64,000 nucleotides of DNA from assembly GCF_037860755.1 (NCBI RefSeq), contig NZ_JBBEOI010000001.1, forward strand, positions 95,561-159,560. The letters run 5' to 3'. Shown piece by piece: positions 25,971-35,021 of this stretch (within the stretch, counting starts at the first letter, position 1; each line of letters begins with the position of its first letter). Made by a program: the position numbers and the translations under genes. The stretch comes from Aquipuribacter hungaricus (GTDB lineage Bacteria > Actinomycetota > Actinomycetes > Actinomycetales > JBBAYJ01). A model generated the notes under the pieces. It was not told the origin of the DNA. It did no database searches and saw only the letters and a list, made by a program, of their open reading frames with translations.

Positions 25971-27235
25971 CGGCCCCCGCGGCAACAGCGGCCGAGTGCG
26001 CCGTCTGGCAGCTCACCTGCAACCTGGCTGAGGTCGCCAACGGTGTCGTCGGTGACGCGCTCGGCGCGCTGGCCAAGGCAGTGGGGGACGCGGTCGGGTC
26101 CGTCCTGACGAACCTGGCCACCGTGTGGGTGGACGTCGGCACGCCGAACCTGACGACGTCGGGCAACAACCCCTCGGACGCGGTGGCTTTCCTGCAGGAC
26201 TCGCTGTGGTGGTACATGGCCGCCGCCGCGGTGCTGTCGGTGATGGTCGGCGGCGCACGGATGGCGTGGACGATGCGCGCCGAGCCCGGCAAGGACGTCC
26301 TGCGGTCGCTGATGACCCTGACTGCCGTGTCCGGCGCAGGGCTGGCGGTCGTGGCACTGGCCGTGGAGGCCGCCGACCGCTTCGCCGAGTGGATCATCGA
26401 CCGCTCCACGGTCGGGACGAACTTCGGGGAAAACCTCGGTGCGCTCATCCTCGCGCCGCTGCTGACGCAGCCACCCGGGCAAGGGACGACGCAACCGGTG
26501 CTGATCGTCATCCTTTTGGGGCTCGTCGCCCTGATCTCCTCGTTCGTGCAGATCGTGCTGATGATCGTGCGCTCGGGGATGCTGGTGATCCTGGCCGGGA
26601 TCTTCCCGCTGGCGGCGTCGTTCACCACGACCGAGACCGGGCGGACCTGGTTCCGCCGCTGCTGCGCCTGGCTGATCGCGTTCATCCTCTACAAGCCGGC
26701 CGCGGCCATCGTCTACGCGACAGCGTTCCGGCTGGCCGGGGCGGACCTGTTTTCCGGAAGCGACGGCAGCGGTGTCCTCGACGTCCTGGTCGGCGTGACG
26801 ATGATGGTGCTGGCGATCCTTGCTCTGCCCGCGCTGATGCGCTTCGTCACCCCCGCCGTGGCGGTCATGTCCGGCTCCGGGGGTGGCGGCGCGGGCATGG
26901 CTGCCGCCGCGGCGATCCCGACGGGTGCGGCGTTCGCGCGGTCCGGGCGAGACGGCCCCTCAGGCACCAGGGGCGGCCAGGGTCCCTCTGGCGCTCCGAC
27001 TTCCGGTGGCGGGCCGAGCAGCACGACAGGTGGGACCGGGGCGGCGCAGGTGCCCGCTCAGAGCGGCAGCACCGGTGCCTCGGCTGCAGCGGGTGCCGGG
27101 ACCGCAGGTGCCGGGCGCGCCGCGACTGCCGCGACCGGCGTCGGTGCCGCTGTGGCCGCAGGCGCGGTGGCGACGCAGGTCGCACAGAAGGCCGCCACGG
27201 GCGCGGCCACTCGAAGCACGGGGGAGGGGTCCTGA
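25967..27235 (+). CDS. VirB6/TrbL-like polytopic conjugation protein
   Basis: 422 residues. At least five membrane segments (about 75-95, 115-140, 185-225, 235-265, 285-305), including VLIVILLGLVALISSFVQIVLMIVRSGMLVILAGIFPLAASF, typical of TrbL/VirB6 channel proteins. The last 110 residues are Gly/Ala/Ser/Thr-rich and probably disordered. ATG at 25967 overlaps the previous stop; its own stop overlaps the SCO6880 start. Confidence 0.8.
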   Translation: MTAPAATAAECAVWQLTCNLAEVANGVVGDALGALAKAVGDAVGSVLTNLATVWVDVGTPNLTTSGNNPSDAVAFLQDSLWWYMAAAAVLSVMVGGARMAWTMRAEPGKDVLRSLMTLTAVSGAGLAVVALAVEAADRFAEWIIDRSTVGTNFGENLGALILAPLLTQPPGQGTTQPVLIVILLGLVALISSFVQIVLMIVRSGMLVILAGIFPLAASFTTTETGRTWFRRCCAWLIAFILYKPAAAIVYATAFRLAGADLFSGSDGSGVLDVLVGVTMMVLAILALPALMRFVTPAVAVMSGSGGGGAGMAAAAAIPTGAAFARSGRDGPSGTRGGQGPSGAPTSGGGPSSTTGGTGAAQVPAQSGSTGASAAAGAGTAGAGRAATAATGVGAAVAAGAVATQVAQKAATGAATRSTGEGS

Positions 27236-28767
27236 TGAGCATGGTCGAGCAGAGCTTCCAGACGTACGAGCAGCAGGCTCGACGTCAGCGGACCTACGGC
27301 AACTGGCGCAAGCCGACCACGCCCGGCCTGCTGGGCATGGGCTCCCTCGGCACCACGATCCTGTTCGTCGGCCTGGTCTCGCTCATCGTCGCCTGGTTCG
27401 TCGGCGGCTACCGGGCCGCGATCCCCACGGTGCTCGGCTTCGGTGTCGTGCTGGGGCTGTTGGCCTTCAAGGATCGGCACCAGAGCACCACGGCGGAGCG
27501 GGCGGGCAAGTGGCTCACCTGGGCTCTCGCGCGCCGGCGGGGGCTGCACCTGTACCGCTCGGGCCCGGTGTCGCACGTGCCATGGGGGACCCACCAGCTG
27601 CCGGGCCTGCTCGCGGCGTCGGAGCTGAGCGAGTGGACCGACTCGTGGGGCCGCCCCTTCGCCCTGCTGCGGGTGCCCTCGACCGGGCACTACTCCGTCA
27701 TCTTCGCCACCGAGCCGGACGGGGCGTCGCTGGTTGACCCCGAGCAGGTCGACCAGTGGGTCGCTCAGTGGGGCGCCTGGCTGGCGTCGCTGTCGTCCGA
27801 GCCCGGCCTCGTGGGGGCCTCGGTCACGGTGGAGACCGCGCCTGACTCCGGGGCCCGGCTCAAGCAGGAGGTCGAGCTGCAGGTACACCCCGATGCGCCG
27901 GCCGTCGCCCTGGCCATGCTGGCGGAGGTGGTGGCCCGCTACCCGGAGGGCTCGGCCACGATCCGGGCGTGGGTGTCGCTGACGTTCAGCGCCGCGACCC
28001 GCCCCGGCGCCCGACGTCGGTCGGCGGCCGAGGTCGGCCGTGACCTCGCGTCCCGGCTGACGACCCTGTCGCAGGGGCTGATGGCTACCGGCGCCGGTGG
28101 CGCGCGTCCGGTCGCGGCGCAGGAGCTGTGCGAGTTCGTCCGCGTCGCCTACGACCCGGCCGTGGCGCTCACCCTGGACGAGGCCCGCCAGCAGGGCCAG
28201 GTGCCCGAGCTGCGCTGGAGCGACGTCGGGCCGGTCGCAGCGGAGTCCGGCTGGTCCACCTACCGCCACGACAGCGCGGTCTCCACGACGTGGGGCATGA
28301 CGGCACCCCCGCGGGGCGAGGTGTTCAGCTCCGTCCTGCACGGCCTGCTCAACCCCCACGCCGACATCGACCGCAAGCGCGTCACCATGCTGTTCCGACC
28401 GCTCGACCCGGCACGGGCGGCGCGGGTCGTCGACCTGGACAAGCGGGCCGCGGACTTCCGCGCCACCGTCAGCGACCGCCCCACCGCTCGAGCCATGAAC
28501 GAGCAGCGCGCCGCCGCCGCCACCGCGGCCGAGGAGGCCCTGGGTGCGGGGCTGCTGGACTTCGCCGTGATGGTCACGGCCACCGTGGCCAGCGAGGACC
28601 GGCTGCCCGACGCCGTCTCCGCGATCGACATGCTCGCCGCCTCCTCCCGGCTGCAGCTGCGTCCCATGTACGGCTCCCAGGACGTCGCCTTCACCGGCAC
28701 CCTCCCGCTCGGCCTCATGCTCCCCTCGCACTCCGCCCTCCCGTCGTCGATCCGCGGCGCGCTGTGA
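27235..28767 (+). CDS. SCO6880-family conjugation protein
   Basis: 510 residues. Two N-terminal membrane segments (about 33-75) are followed by a soluble region of the SCO6880 type, which corresponds to VirB3 plus the non-ATPase half of VirB4. Recognisable stretches are ERAGKWLTWALARRRGLHLYRSG, GHYSVIFATEPDG and YRHDSAVSTTWGMTAPPRGEVF. No Walker motifs, as expected. It pairs with the ATPase encoded immediately downstream (GTGA overlap). Confidence 0.85.
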   Translation: MSMVEQSFQTYEQQARRQRTYGNWRKPTTPGLLGMGSLGTTILFVGLVSLIVAWFVGGYRAAIPTVLGFGVVLGLLAFKDRHQSTTAERAGKWLTWALARRRGLHLYRSGPVSHVPWGTHQLPGLLAASELSEWTDSWGRPFALLRVPSTGHYSVIFATEPDGASLVDPEQVDQWVAQWGAWLASLSSEPGLVGASVTVETAPDSGARLKQEVELQVHPDAPAVALAMLAEVVARYPEGSATIRAWVSLTFSAATRPGARRRSAAEVGRDLASRLTTLSQGLMATGAGGARPVAAQELCEFVRVAYDPAVALTLDEARQQGQVPELRWSDVGPVAAESGWSTYRHDSAVSTTWGMTAPPRGEVFSSVLHGLLNPHADIDRKRVTMLFRPLDPARAARVVDLDKRAADFRATVSDRPTARAMNEQRAAAATAAEEALGAGLLDFAVMVTATVASEDRLPDAVSAIDMLAASSRLQLRPMYGSQDVAFTGTLPLGLMLPSHSALPSSIRGAL

Positions 28768-30482
28768 ACCGCCGCGCTGCCACCTCCAGCCAGACCCCCG
28801 CCCACGACTCCAGCCAGAACCTCGGCGGAGACCACGGGACGAAGCCCCGGAGGCGGCCCATGGGTCGCCGGCCCGGTCCTCGTGGTTGGAACGGACGCGG
28901 CGTCGGCCGGGCAGGGATGGTCGACCCGGCGCCAGAGTTCCGCGGCACCACCGTGCAGGTGTGCGGGCTCTACCCGTTCGCGGCCGGCACGGGCTCACCC
29001 ATCGTGGGGGTGCCGCTGGGGCAGAACCTCATCAGCGGCGCCACCGTGGGATGCGACCCGATCTCTTGGTTCCGCCGCGCCAACCTCATCGCGAACCCCT
29101 CGGCGTTCGTGCTGGGCCTGCCCGGGCTCGGCAAGTCCACCGTCGTCCGGCGGATGGCCCTCGGCCTCGCCGGATACGGCGTGCACCCCTTCATCCTCGG
29201 AGACCTCAAGCCGGACTACCTGGACCTGGTCACCGCCATGGGCGGCGACGTCCTGCCGCTGGGCCGAGGTCGCGGGCACCTCAACGTCCTCGACCCCGGC
29301 GAGTCCACCGCGGCCGCCCGACGGCTCACCGGCAAGGCCCGCGACGAGGTCCTCGCCGACGCCCACGGCCGCCGCCTCACCATCGTCAGCGCCCTGCTCA
29401 CCATCGCCCGCGCCGCGCCGCCCACCGACCGGGAGGAAGCCATCCTCGACCGGGCCCTGCGCGTGCTGGACGAACGGCACGACCGTGGTGTCACGAGCAG
29501 CGGCCAGGTCAAGGTGCCGGTGCTGGGCGACCTCGTCGCCGTCATCCGGTCCGCACCGGAGGACGTCCGCCAGGTCGCCCTCGACCGCGGCGACATCGAC
29601 CGCTACCGCACCATCACCGAGGGCCTCGAGGCGTCCCTGGTCGCCCTCGTGGAGGGCGGCCGTTTCGGGCGGGTGTTCTCCGAGCAGACCACCACCCCGA
29701 TGCGACGCGACCGTCCCGTCGTGTTCGACGTGTCCGCGGTCGGGGACGGGGAGACCGACCTGCAGGCCGCGATCCTCCTCGCGTGCTGGTCGACCGGCTT
29801 CGGGACCATCAACGTGGCCAACGCCCTGGCCGAGGCAGGGCTGGAGCCTCGGCGGCACTACTTCGTCGTCCTCGACGAGCTGTGGCGGGCCCTCCGCGCG
29901 GGCCGCGGCATCGTCGACCGGGTCGACGCCCTCACACGCCTCAATCGCCAGCGAGGCGTGGGCATGGCCATGGTCTCCCACACCATGAGCGACCTGCTCG
30001 CCCTGCCGACCGAGGAAGACCGGATGAAGGCGCGCGGGTTCGTCGAGCGCGCCGGCATGGTCATCTGCGGCGGCCTGCCCGCCGCAGAGATCCCCATGCT
30101 GACCTCGGCGGTCGGCATGTCCCGCGCCGAGCGGAACCTGGTCACCAGCTGGACCACCCCCCCGGCATGGGACTCCACCCTCGGCGACGCCGGCGCCCCT
30201 CCCGGACAGGGCAAGTTCCTCATCAAGGTGGGCGGTCGCCCCGGCATCCCCGTCCAGGTCGCCCTGACCTCCGTGGAGGGAGGCCTCAACGACACCAACA
30301 AGAAGTGGCGCGACGTCCCCGCCACCGACGTCGTCGACGTCGACAGCACCGGCAACGTCAGCCTGCAGACCGGGACACCCCCCGACCTGACCGTCGACCT
30401 CACCGAGACCGGCGGGCCGGACGAGGACGACGCCGCGTCGACCGCGTCGACCGCGGCCGAGCCGGTCCGCTCGGGCCCGTGA
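28764..30482 (+). CDS. VirB4-like type IV secretion ATPase
   Basis: 572 residues. Walker A GLPGLGKST (about residue 120) and Walker B HYFVVLDELW (about 370) are intact, and the C-terminal AAA part includes RQRGVGMAMVSHTMSDLLALP and GQGKFLIKVGGRPGIPVQV. It should power assembly and substrate translocation at the cytoplasmic face. GTG start overlapping the SCO6880 stop; the first 45 residues are basic and poorly conserved-looking. Stop overlaps the coupling-protein start. Confidence 0.88.
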   Translation: MNRRAATSSQTPAHDSSQNLGGDHGTKPRRRPMGRRPGPRGWNGRGVGRAGMVDPAPEFRGTTVQVCGLYPFAAGTGSPIVGVPLGQNLISGATVGCDPISWFRRANLIANPSAFVLGLPGLGKSTVVRRMALGLAGYGVHPFILGDLKPDYLDLVTAMGGDVLPLGRGRGHLNVLDPGESTAAARRLTGKARDEVLADAHGRRLTIVSALLTIARAAPPTDREEAILDRALRVLDERHDRGVTSSGQVKVPVLGDLVAVIRSAPEDVRQVALDRGDIDRYRTITEGLEASLVALVEGGRFGRVFSEQTTTPMRRDRPVVFDVSAVGDGETDLQAAILLACWSTGFGTINVANALAEAGLEPRRHYFVVLDELWRALRAGRGIVDRVDALTRLNRQRGVGMAMVSHTMSDLLALPTEEDRMKARGFVERAGMVICGGLPAAEIPMLTSAVGMSRAERNLVTSWTTPPAWDSTLGDAGAPPGQGKFLIKVGGRPGIPVQVALTSVEGGLNDTNKKWRDVPATDVVDVDSTGNVSLQTGTPPDLTVDLTETGGPDEDDAASTASTAAEPVRSGP

Positions 30483-32353
30483 GCGCGTCGACGAAGCGGT
30501 CCTCGACCGCTAGCTCCGGCGACGTGGTGCTGGTGTGGGCGGGGGTGGGCACCGCAGCCCTGGTGACCGGGGTGGTGGCCGGGTCTGCGCACCTGGGGCA
30601 CCGGCTCGACGGGACCGGCACGGTCCTGCCGCGCAACCCGTTCGCGCTGCTGTTCGGCGTCGTCGGCGGCACCGTCCCGTGGCCGCAGTCGGCCACCCAC
30701 GTCGCAGCAGCCCTAACGGCACTAATAGTGGTGCTGGGAGTCCTAGGGAGCGTGCTGTGGTGGAAGCACCGCCACCACACGGTCGGAGTCGACCGGGCTG
30801 CCCCGCACCTGGCCCGCGGCTCCTCGCTGCGCCCGATGTCCCGCCAGGGCGCCACCGCCACCGCGACGCGGCTCGGGGTGCCGACGCCGAAGGGCGCCAG
30901 CCCGGGACTGCCGATCGGCACCTCCTTGGCAGGGCAGCCGCTGTTCTCCTCCTGGGAGGACAACGCCGTCGACATCTGGGGACCCCGCACCGGCAAGACC
31001 ACCGCCCGCGCCATCCCCGCCGTCCTCGCCGCGCCCGGCGCGGTCCTGGCCACCTCCAACAAGCGGGACCTGGTCGACGCCACCCGCGGCCCCCGCGCCG
31101 ACGCCGGACCGGTGTGGGTGTTCGACCCCCAGGGCATCGTCGACGAGCCCACGACCGGCCCCGGCGCCTGGTGGTGGAACCCCCTCACCTACGTCACAGA
31201 CGAGGTCAAGGCCTCGATCCTGGCCGACCTCATCGCCTCCGCCTCACGAGAGCCCGGTGCGCGCACCGACGCGTTCTTCGACTCCGCCGCCCGCGAGCTC
31301 CTGGCCGGGCTGCTGCTCGCCGCCGCCGTGGACTCCCGCCCGCTGACGCAGGTGTACCTGTGGCTCACCGACCCCTCCGAGGACGAACCGGTCGACCTGC
31401 TCAAGGCCGCGGGCTACCCGCTGCCCGCGGCCGCCGTCGCCGGCGTCGTCAACGCCCCCGAGAAGCAGCGCGGCGGGGTCTACGGCACCGCGCAGCAGCT
31501 CGTCTCCTTCATGACCAACCGCGAGGCCATGCGCTGGGTCACCCGCGGCAGCACCACCCCCGGCAACGCCTTCGGTGGGGCAGCGGTGGGCGCCCGGACC
31601 GAGTTCTCGCCGGCGGCGTTCGTCCGTGACGGCGGCACCCTGTACTCCCTGTCCAAGGAGGGCCGCGGGTCCGCCGGCCCGCTGGTGACCGCGCTGACGG
31701 TCGCGGTCACCGAGGCAGCGGAGCAGCTGGCCAAGCAGTCGCCCGGCGGGCGGTTGCCGGTGCCGATGGTGGCGGTGCTCGACGAGGCAGCGAACGTGTG
31801 CCGGTGGCGGGAGCTGCCCAACCTCTACAGCCACTACGGCTCACGCGGCATCGTGATGATGACGATCCTGCAGTCCTGGTCCCAGGGCGTCGAGGTATGG
31901 GGCCGCGACGGCATGCGCAAGCTCTGGTCCGCGGCCAACGTCAGGGTCTACGGGGGCGGCGTCTCCGAGGTCGACTTCCTCTCCGAGCTCTCCCAGCTCG
32001 TCGGGGACTACGACCTGCGCCAGCTGTCCACCTCCTACGGTGGCAAGGGCGGCCGCTCCACCAGCCGCTCCACCCGCCGCGAACGGGTCCTCGAGGTCTC
32101 CGAGCTGGGCTCCCTGCCCCGCGGCCGCGCGCTCCTCATCGCCTCCGGCGTCCCGCCCACCCTCGTCAAGACCGCCCCCTGGATGACCGGACCCCGCGCG
32201 GGGGAGGTACGCGCCTCGATCGCCGCCCATGACCCGACTGCTGCTCAACCCGCGGTCCACCGGATCGCCGAGACGGTCAGGGAACCGATCCCGCCCACGG
32301 TCAGCGGAGCCGACCCGGTGCTGCCGGCCCCAGTCACGACGGTCGACTCGTGA
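30479..32353 (+). CDS. TraG/VirD4 type IV coupling protein
   Basis: 624 residues. Two N-terminal membrane helices (about 15-35 and 75-95), Walker A IWGPRTGKTT (about 162), Walker B VPMVAVLDEAANVCRW (about 424), and the TraM-recognition region YGSRGIVMMTILQSWSQG. It links the relaxase-DNA complex to the secretion channel and pumps DNA. GTG start, overlapping the VirB4 stop. Confidence 0.9.
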   Translation: MSASTKRSSTASSGDVVLVWAGVGTAALVTGVVAGSAHLGHRLDGTGTVLPRNPFALLFGVVGGTVPWPQSATHVAAALTALIVVLGVLGSVLWWKHRHHTVGVDRAAPHLARGSSLRPMSRQGATATATRLGVPTPKGASPGLPIGTSLAGQPLFSSWEDNAVDIWGPRTGKTTARAIPAVLAAPGAVLATSNKRDLVDATRGPRADAGPVWVFDPQGIVDEPTTGPGAWWWNPLTYVTDEVKASILADLIASASREPGARTDAFFDSAARELLAGLLLAAAVDSRPLTQVYLWLTDPSEDEPVDLLKAAGYPLPAAAVAGVVNAPEKQRGGVYGTAQQLVSFMTNREAMRWVTRGSTTPGNAFGGAAVGARTEFSPAAFVRDGGTLYSLSKEGRGSAGPLVTALTVAVTEAAEQLAKQSPGGRLPVPMVAVLDEAANVCRWRELPNLYSHYGSRGIVMMTILQSWSQGVEVWGRDGMRKLWSAANVRVYGGGVSEVDFLSELSQLVGDYDLRQLSTSYGGKGGRSTSRSTRRERVLEVSELGSLPRGRALLIASGVPPTLVKTAPWMTGPRAGEVRASIAAHDPTAAQPAVHRIAETVREPIPPTVSGADPVLPAPVTTVDS

Positions 32354-32826
32354 CGGTCCACCCGGGCGTGGACCAGGTGGTCGACGACGTCGTCGACGCA
32401 CTGATCGACGAGCTCCCCAAGGACGAGTGGGCGGAGAATGCCCCCCCGAGCGACGAGGACCACGCCGGCGTCGGCGAGGCCGACGGGGCGCCTCCGCTGT
32501 ACTTCCCGAACGTGGAGGTCTTCGTCCGCGAGCTCCTGGCCCCCACCTACCGGCGCAGCATCGACGGTCGGCACCGCACCTGGTGCCCGCAGTGGTGGCG
32601 TCACGCCGAGGGGATCACGCGCCTGGAGGCGCTGTGGCGGGCCTGGGAACACCTCCGCCTCGACCCCGCCCTCGGCATCAGCATCTGGCTACGCGACCAC
32701 GCCGACCCCCACATGGCCGCCCTGCTCAACCCCGACGGGCCATTCAAGGGCTGCAGCCCCGACAGAGGGCACGGCGCACGGCTGGACCCGCTCCCGTGCG
32801 ACGACGTTCCTGCGGGACTCTTCTGA
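32350..32826 (+). CDS. DUF4913 protein
   Basis: 158 residues. The core PLYFPNVEVFVRELLAPTYRRS followed by TWCPQWWRHAEGITRLEALWRAWEHLRLDP...WLRDHADPHMAALL is the DUF4913 signature found at the end of actinobacterial conjugation operons. Conserved Trp/His pattern, no catalytic motif. Function unknown; GTG start overlaps the coupling-protein stop. Confidence 0.85.
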   Translation: MTVHPGVDQVVDDVVDALIDELPKDEWAENAPPSDEDHAGVGEADGAPPLYFPNVEVFVRELLAPTYRRSIDGRHRTWCPQWWRHAEGITRLEALWRAWEHLRLDPALGISIWLRDHADPHMAALLNPDGPFKGCSPDRGHGARLDPLPCDDVPAGLF

Positions 32827-32839
32827 GCCGGGCGCCGTG

Positions 32840-32870
32840 CCCGCCCCCGGGCTCTGTCCCCGGGGGCGGG
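32840..32870. terminator. Strong terminator hairpin
   Basis: Perfect 12-bp stem CCCGCCCCCGGG/CCCGGGGGCGGG with a 7-base loop, just after DUF4913 and just before the convergent small gene. It should end the conjugation operon from the left and the small gene from the right. Confidence 0.7.
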
Positions 32871-32882
32871 AGGCGTCCGAGC

Positions 32883-33029
32883 TCAGCCGCTGAGCTCCGC
32901 GACCTTGCCCACCAGAGTGGCCGTCCGGTGGTCGACGAAGAGCAGGTACAGCGCCGCGTAGAGCCCGACGGTGACGACGTCGGGGATCTGGCAGCGGTGG
33001 CGGTCCTTGGGGCGGTGGTGCTTGGGCAT
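32883..33029 (-). CDS. Small hypothetical membrane protein
   Basis: 48 residues: basic N-terminus (MPKHHRPKDRHRC) and one hydrophobic stretch (VVTVGLYAALYLLFV). An ATG with CTGGAG upstream. A longer TTG-initiated form of 85 residues is possible. No family recognised. Confidence 0.4.
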   Translation of the reverse strand: MPKHHRPKDRHRCQIPDVVTVGLYAALYLLFVDHRTATLVGKVAELSG

Positions 33030-33498
33030 GGCGTGCTCCAGGTGCATCAGGGTGGATGTGGCTCGTTCCACGCCGTCACCCGGGTTGCCTTCGGGCAACT
33101 TGCCCTTGGGCTTCCCCACCGCACTAGGTACAGTCGTCAACCGCAGCCAGCTGCTGCTAACGGATGACGGGTTCCGACGTTGTCCTGCACACCCTCGGGT
33201 GCGCGATGCGGTCCGGCCCTTCGCGGGGGCCGGGCCGCCTCCCCCCGGTGGACTCTTTCCAGGGTTCGGTGGCTTGCTCAGTGTCCGAGCGGAACATCTT
33301 GTTCTCGGACTACCCAGACTGTATCGACCGTGGCGGACGCACGGACTGGGCCAGGACGCTGTAGAGGCCCCCGGAGGGCCTTCCGGCGGTCTCCACCCGG
33401 GACGCTGTGCCCCTCCAGACGCCAGATCGTCGGCTCGGATGAGCAGCGGTCAGCGCTCCCACCGGCGCTGCCGACTCCACGGTCTCGAAGGTGATGTC
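33030..33498. other. Intergenic region between small membrane gene and dcd remnant
   Basis: About 470 bases without a supported gene. A bulged hairpin (GTCCGA/TCGGAC outside, GAACA/TGTTC inside, 33283-33310) is the only structure noted. Small frames on both strands have no recognisable content. Confidence 0.4.
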
Positions 33499-33865
33499 CT
33501 AGTCGACGGGGCCGCCGAGTACGTCGTCGACCTGCTCCTGGCCGATCTTCATCCCGGGCCAGAGCGCGATCGGCAGCGTCGCCTTGTCGGACAGCGGGAA
33601 CGTGACGTGGCCGGAGAAGCCGGGGTCGATGAACCCCGCCGTCGAGTGCGGGAGCAGGCCGAGCCGGCCGAGGCTCGACTTGCCCTCCAGCCGCGCGGCC
33701 GGGCCGGGGCCGAACGTGACCTGCTCGTACGTGCTGCCGAGGACGAACTCGCCCGGGTGCAGCACGAAGGACTCCCCGCTCGGCACCCCTAACGAGCCGG
33801 GTGACGTCGGGCTGCTTGACCGCCGCGTCCATGAGGCCGTACCGGTGGTTGTCGAAGAGCCGGAA
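33499..33865 (-). pseudogene. dcd: Decayed dCTP deaminase (dcd)
   Basis: Two reading frames together cover the middle of dCTP deaminase. The first reads [20 protein letters not shown], preceded by an in-frame TAG; a frameshift near 33785 leads to [45 protein letters not shown] and LWPGMKIGQ. The catalytic Glu expected after GHVT is replaced (FPLSD instead of LELSN), and the C-terminal third is missing after GMKIGQ. It cannot be active; probably a relic of a phage or older element. Confidence 0.82.
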
Positions 33866-34188
33866 CTAGTGGAGTTGACAAATCTGACGTCGGCGAGCCC
33901 TCCGAGGTTGACCAGTCGACCGCACAGCGTCCGCCCGTGGCGAGTGCAGCCGACCCTTGCCGCGGACGTCATGGGCGCACACCCAGGAATGCTCAGCCCG
34001 GGCCAGTCCGAGCGGCAGAGCGTCGCCGCGCGGTCTGTCGCGGCAAGATGCCGGTCGCGTCGGCGCTTCGCGGTGGGTTGACCGGCTTCTGAGTCCGCCG
34101 AGCACGTCGTTGACGACGAGCAGGTAGGAGGTGCCCGGCCGAGGGGCGCCGGGAATCCCGCGAGACCGCCTCCGGACACTGGTTCGCC
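33866..34188. other. Gap between dcd remnant and relaxase-side operon
   Basis: About 320 bases in which I see no gene, RNA or terminator. It probably includes the lost 5' part of the dcd gene, no longer recognisable. Confidence 0.35.
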
Positions 34189-34926
34189 TCAGCGTTCCAG
34201 GCGCACCTCAGCGGCGGGAGCCGGGCGCTGGACCACGTGGCCACCCCGGGTGGCCGTCAGCGCGGTGGCGGCTGCGGGTGGGGTTGCCTGGTGGGTGTCT
34301 GCGACGACGCGGGCCTCGGCGACCTCCGGGTCGGCCTGCTGCGCCACCCGGTGGCCGAGGTCGACCCGTCGCTGCAGGCTGTCCCAGCCGTCGACGGCCG
34401 CCGCCGGCTGTGCTGCGGTCGACGCCGCCCTGCTCCGGTCGTCGGTGGCGAGGAGGATCGCTGCTTCTGCTTGCTGGGCCGCCTCCTGCCCGCGGCGGGG
34501 TGCGGCTGGGCCGTGCTCGTCGAGCAGGGTCTGCACCGACCGAGGGTCCGCCGCCGTGATGGTGTCGATGTCGACGTCGAACCGCTTCTGGACCTGCTGC
34601 CGGATGACGGTCACCGCGGCGGCGGCCTCGGGGTCGACCTGCTGCCAGGTGGCTGCGGTCTGCCAGGCCCGTGCGATGTCAGAGGTGCGGGCCTTGTCCC
34701 ACCAGTCGTCCTGCCGCACGGGGGCCAGCTGCGCGCGCGCTGCTGAGCGCTCCGCGTCGAGCCGGGCCTGCAGCTGCCGCGCCTCGTTCTCACTGACACC
34801 CCGCGCCGCACGCGCCGACTGCTCCTGCTCACGCGCGGCAATCTCAGCCAGCCTTCCCGCGGCGGTCAACGCAACCCGCAGCGTCCCGTCCAGCACGTCG
34901 TCCATACCGTCGCTCTGCTCAACCAT
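34189..34926 (-). CDS. Relaxase-associated hypothetical protein
   Basis: 245 residues, helical and Gln/Ala/Arg-rich, with a long central coiled-coil-like segment (EQEQSARAARGVSENEARQLQARLDAERSAAR). The motif QDDWWDKARTSDIARAWQTAATWQ recurs in proteins encoded after actinobacterial MobA/VirD2 relaxases. It lies about 95 bases downstream of the relaxase on the same strand. Role unknown, possibly relaxosome support. Confidence 0.6.
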   Translation of the reverse strand: MVEQSDGMDDVLDGTLRVALTAAGRLAEIAAREQEQSARAARGVSENEARQLQARLDAERSAARAQLAPVRQDDWWDKARTSDIARAWQTAATWQQVDPEAAAAVTVIRQQVQKRFDVDIDTITAADPRSVQTLLDEHGPAAPRRGQEAAQQAEAAILLATDDRSRAASTAAQPAAAVDGWDSLQRRVDLGHRVAQQADPEVAEARVVADTHQATPPAAATALTATRGGHVVQRPAPAAEVRLER

Positions 34927-35021
34927 GACCGTTCCCCCTCCTCGTCACCTCGGGGGCTCCGGTCGGGGCACCCGTCCTGCTAGTCGTGTTCCGACGGTTG
35001 GTGCTCCGGCGGTTGCGGGCT

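Noticed and set aside
33499..34179. 226-residue intact protein containing the dCTP deaminase motifs
   Set aside because: The N-terminal half is not dcd-like; the matching dcd residues for that part lie in another frame.
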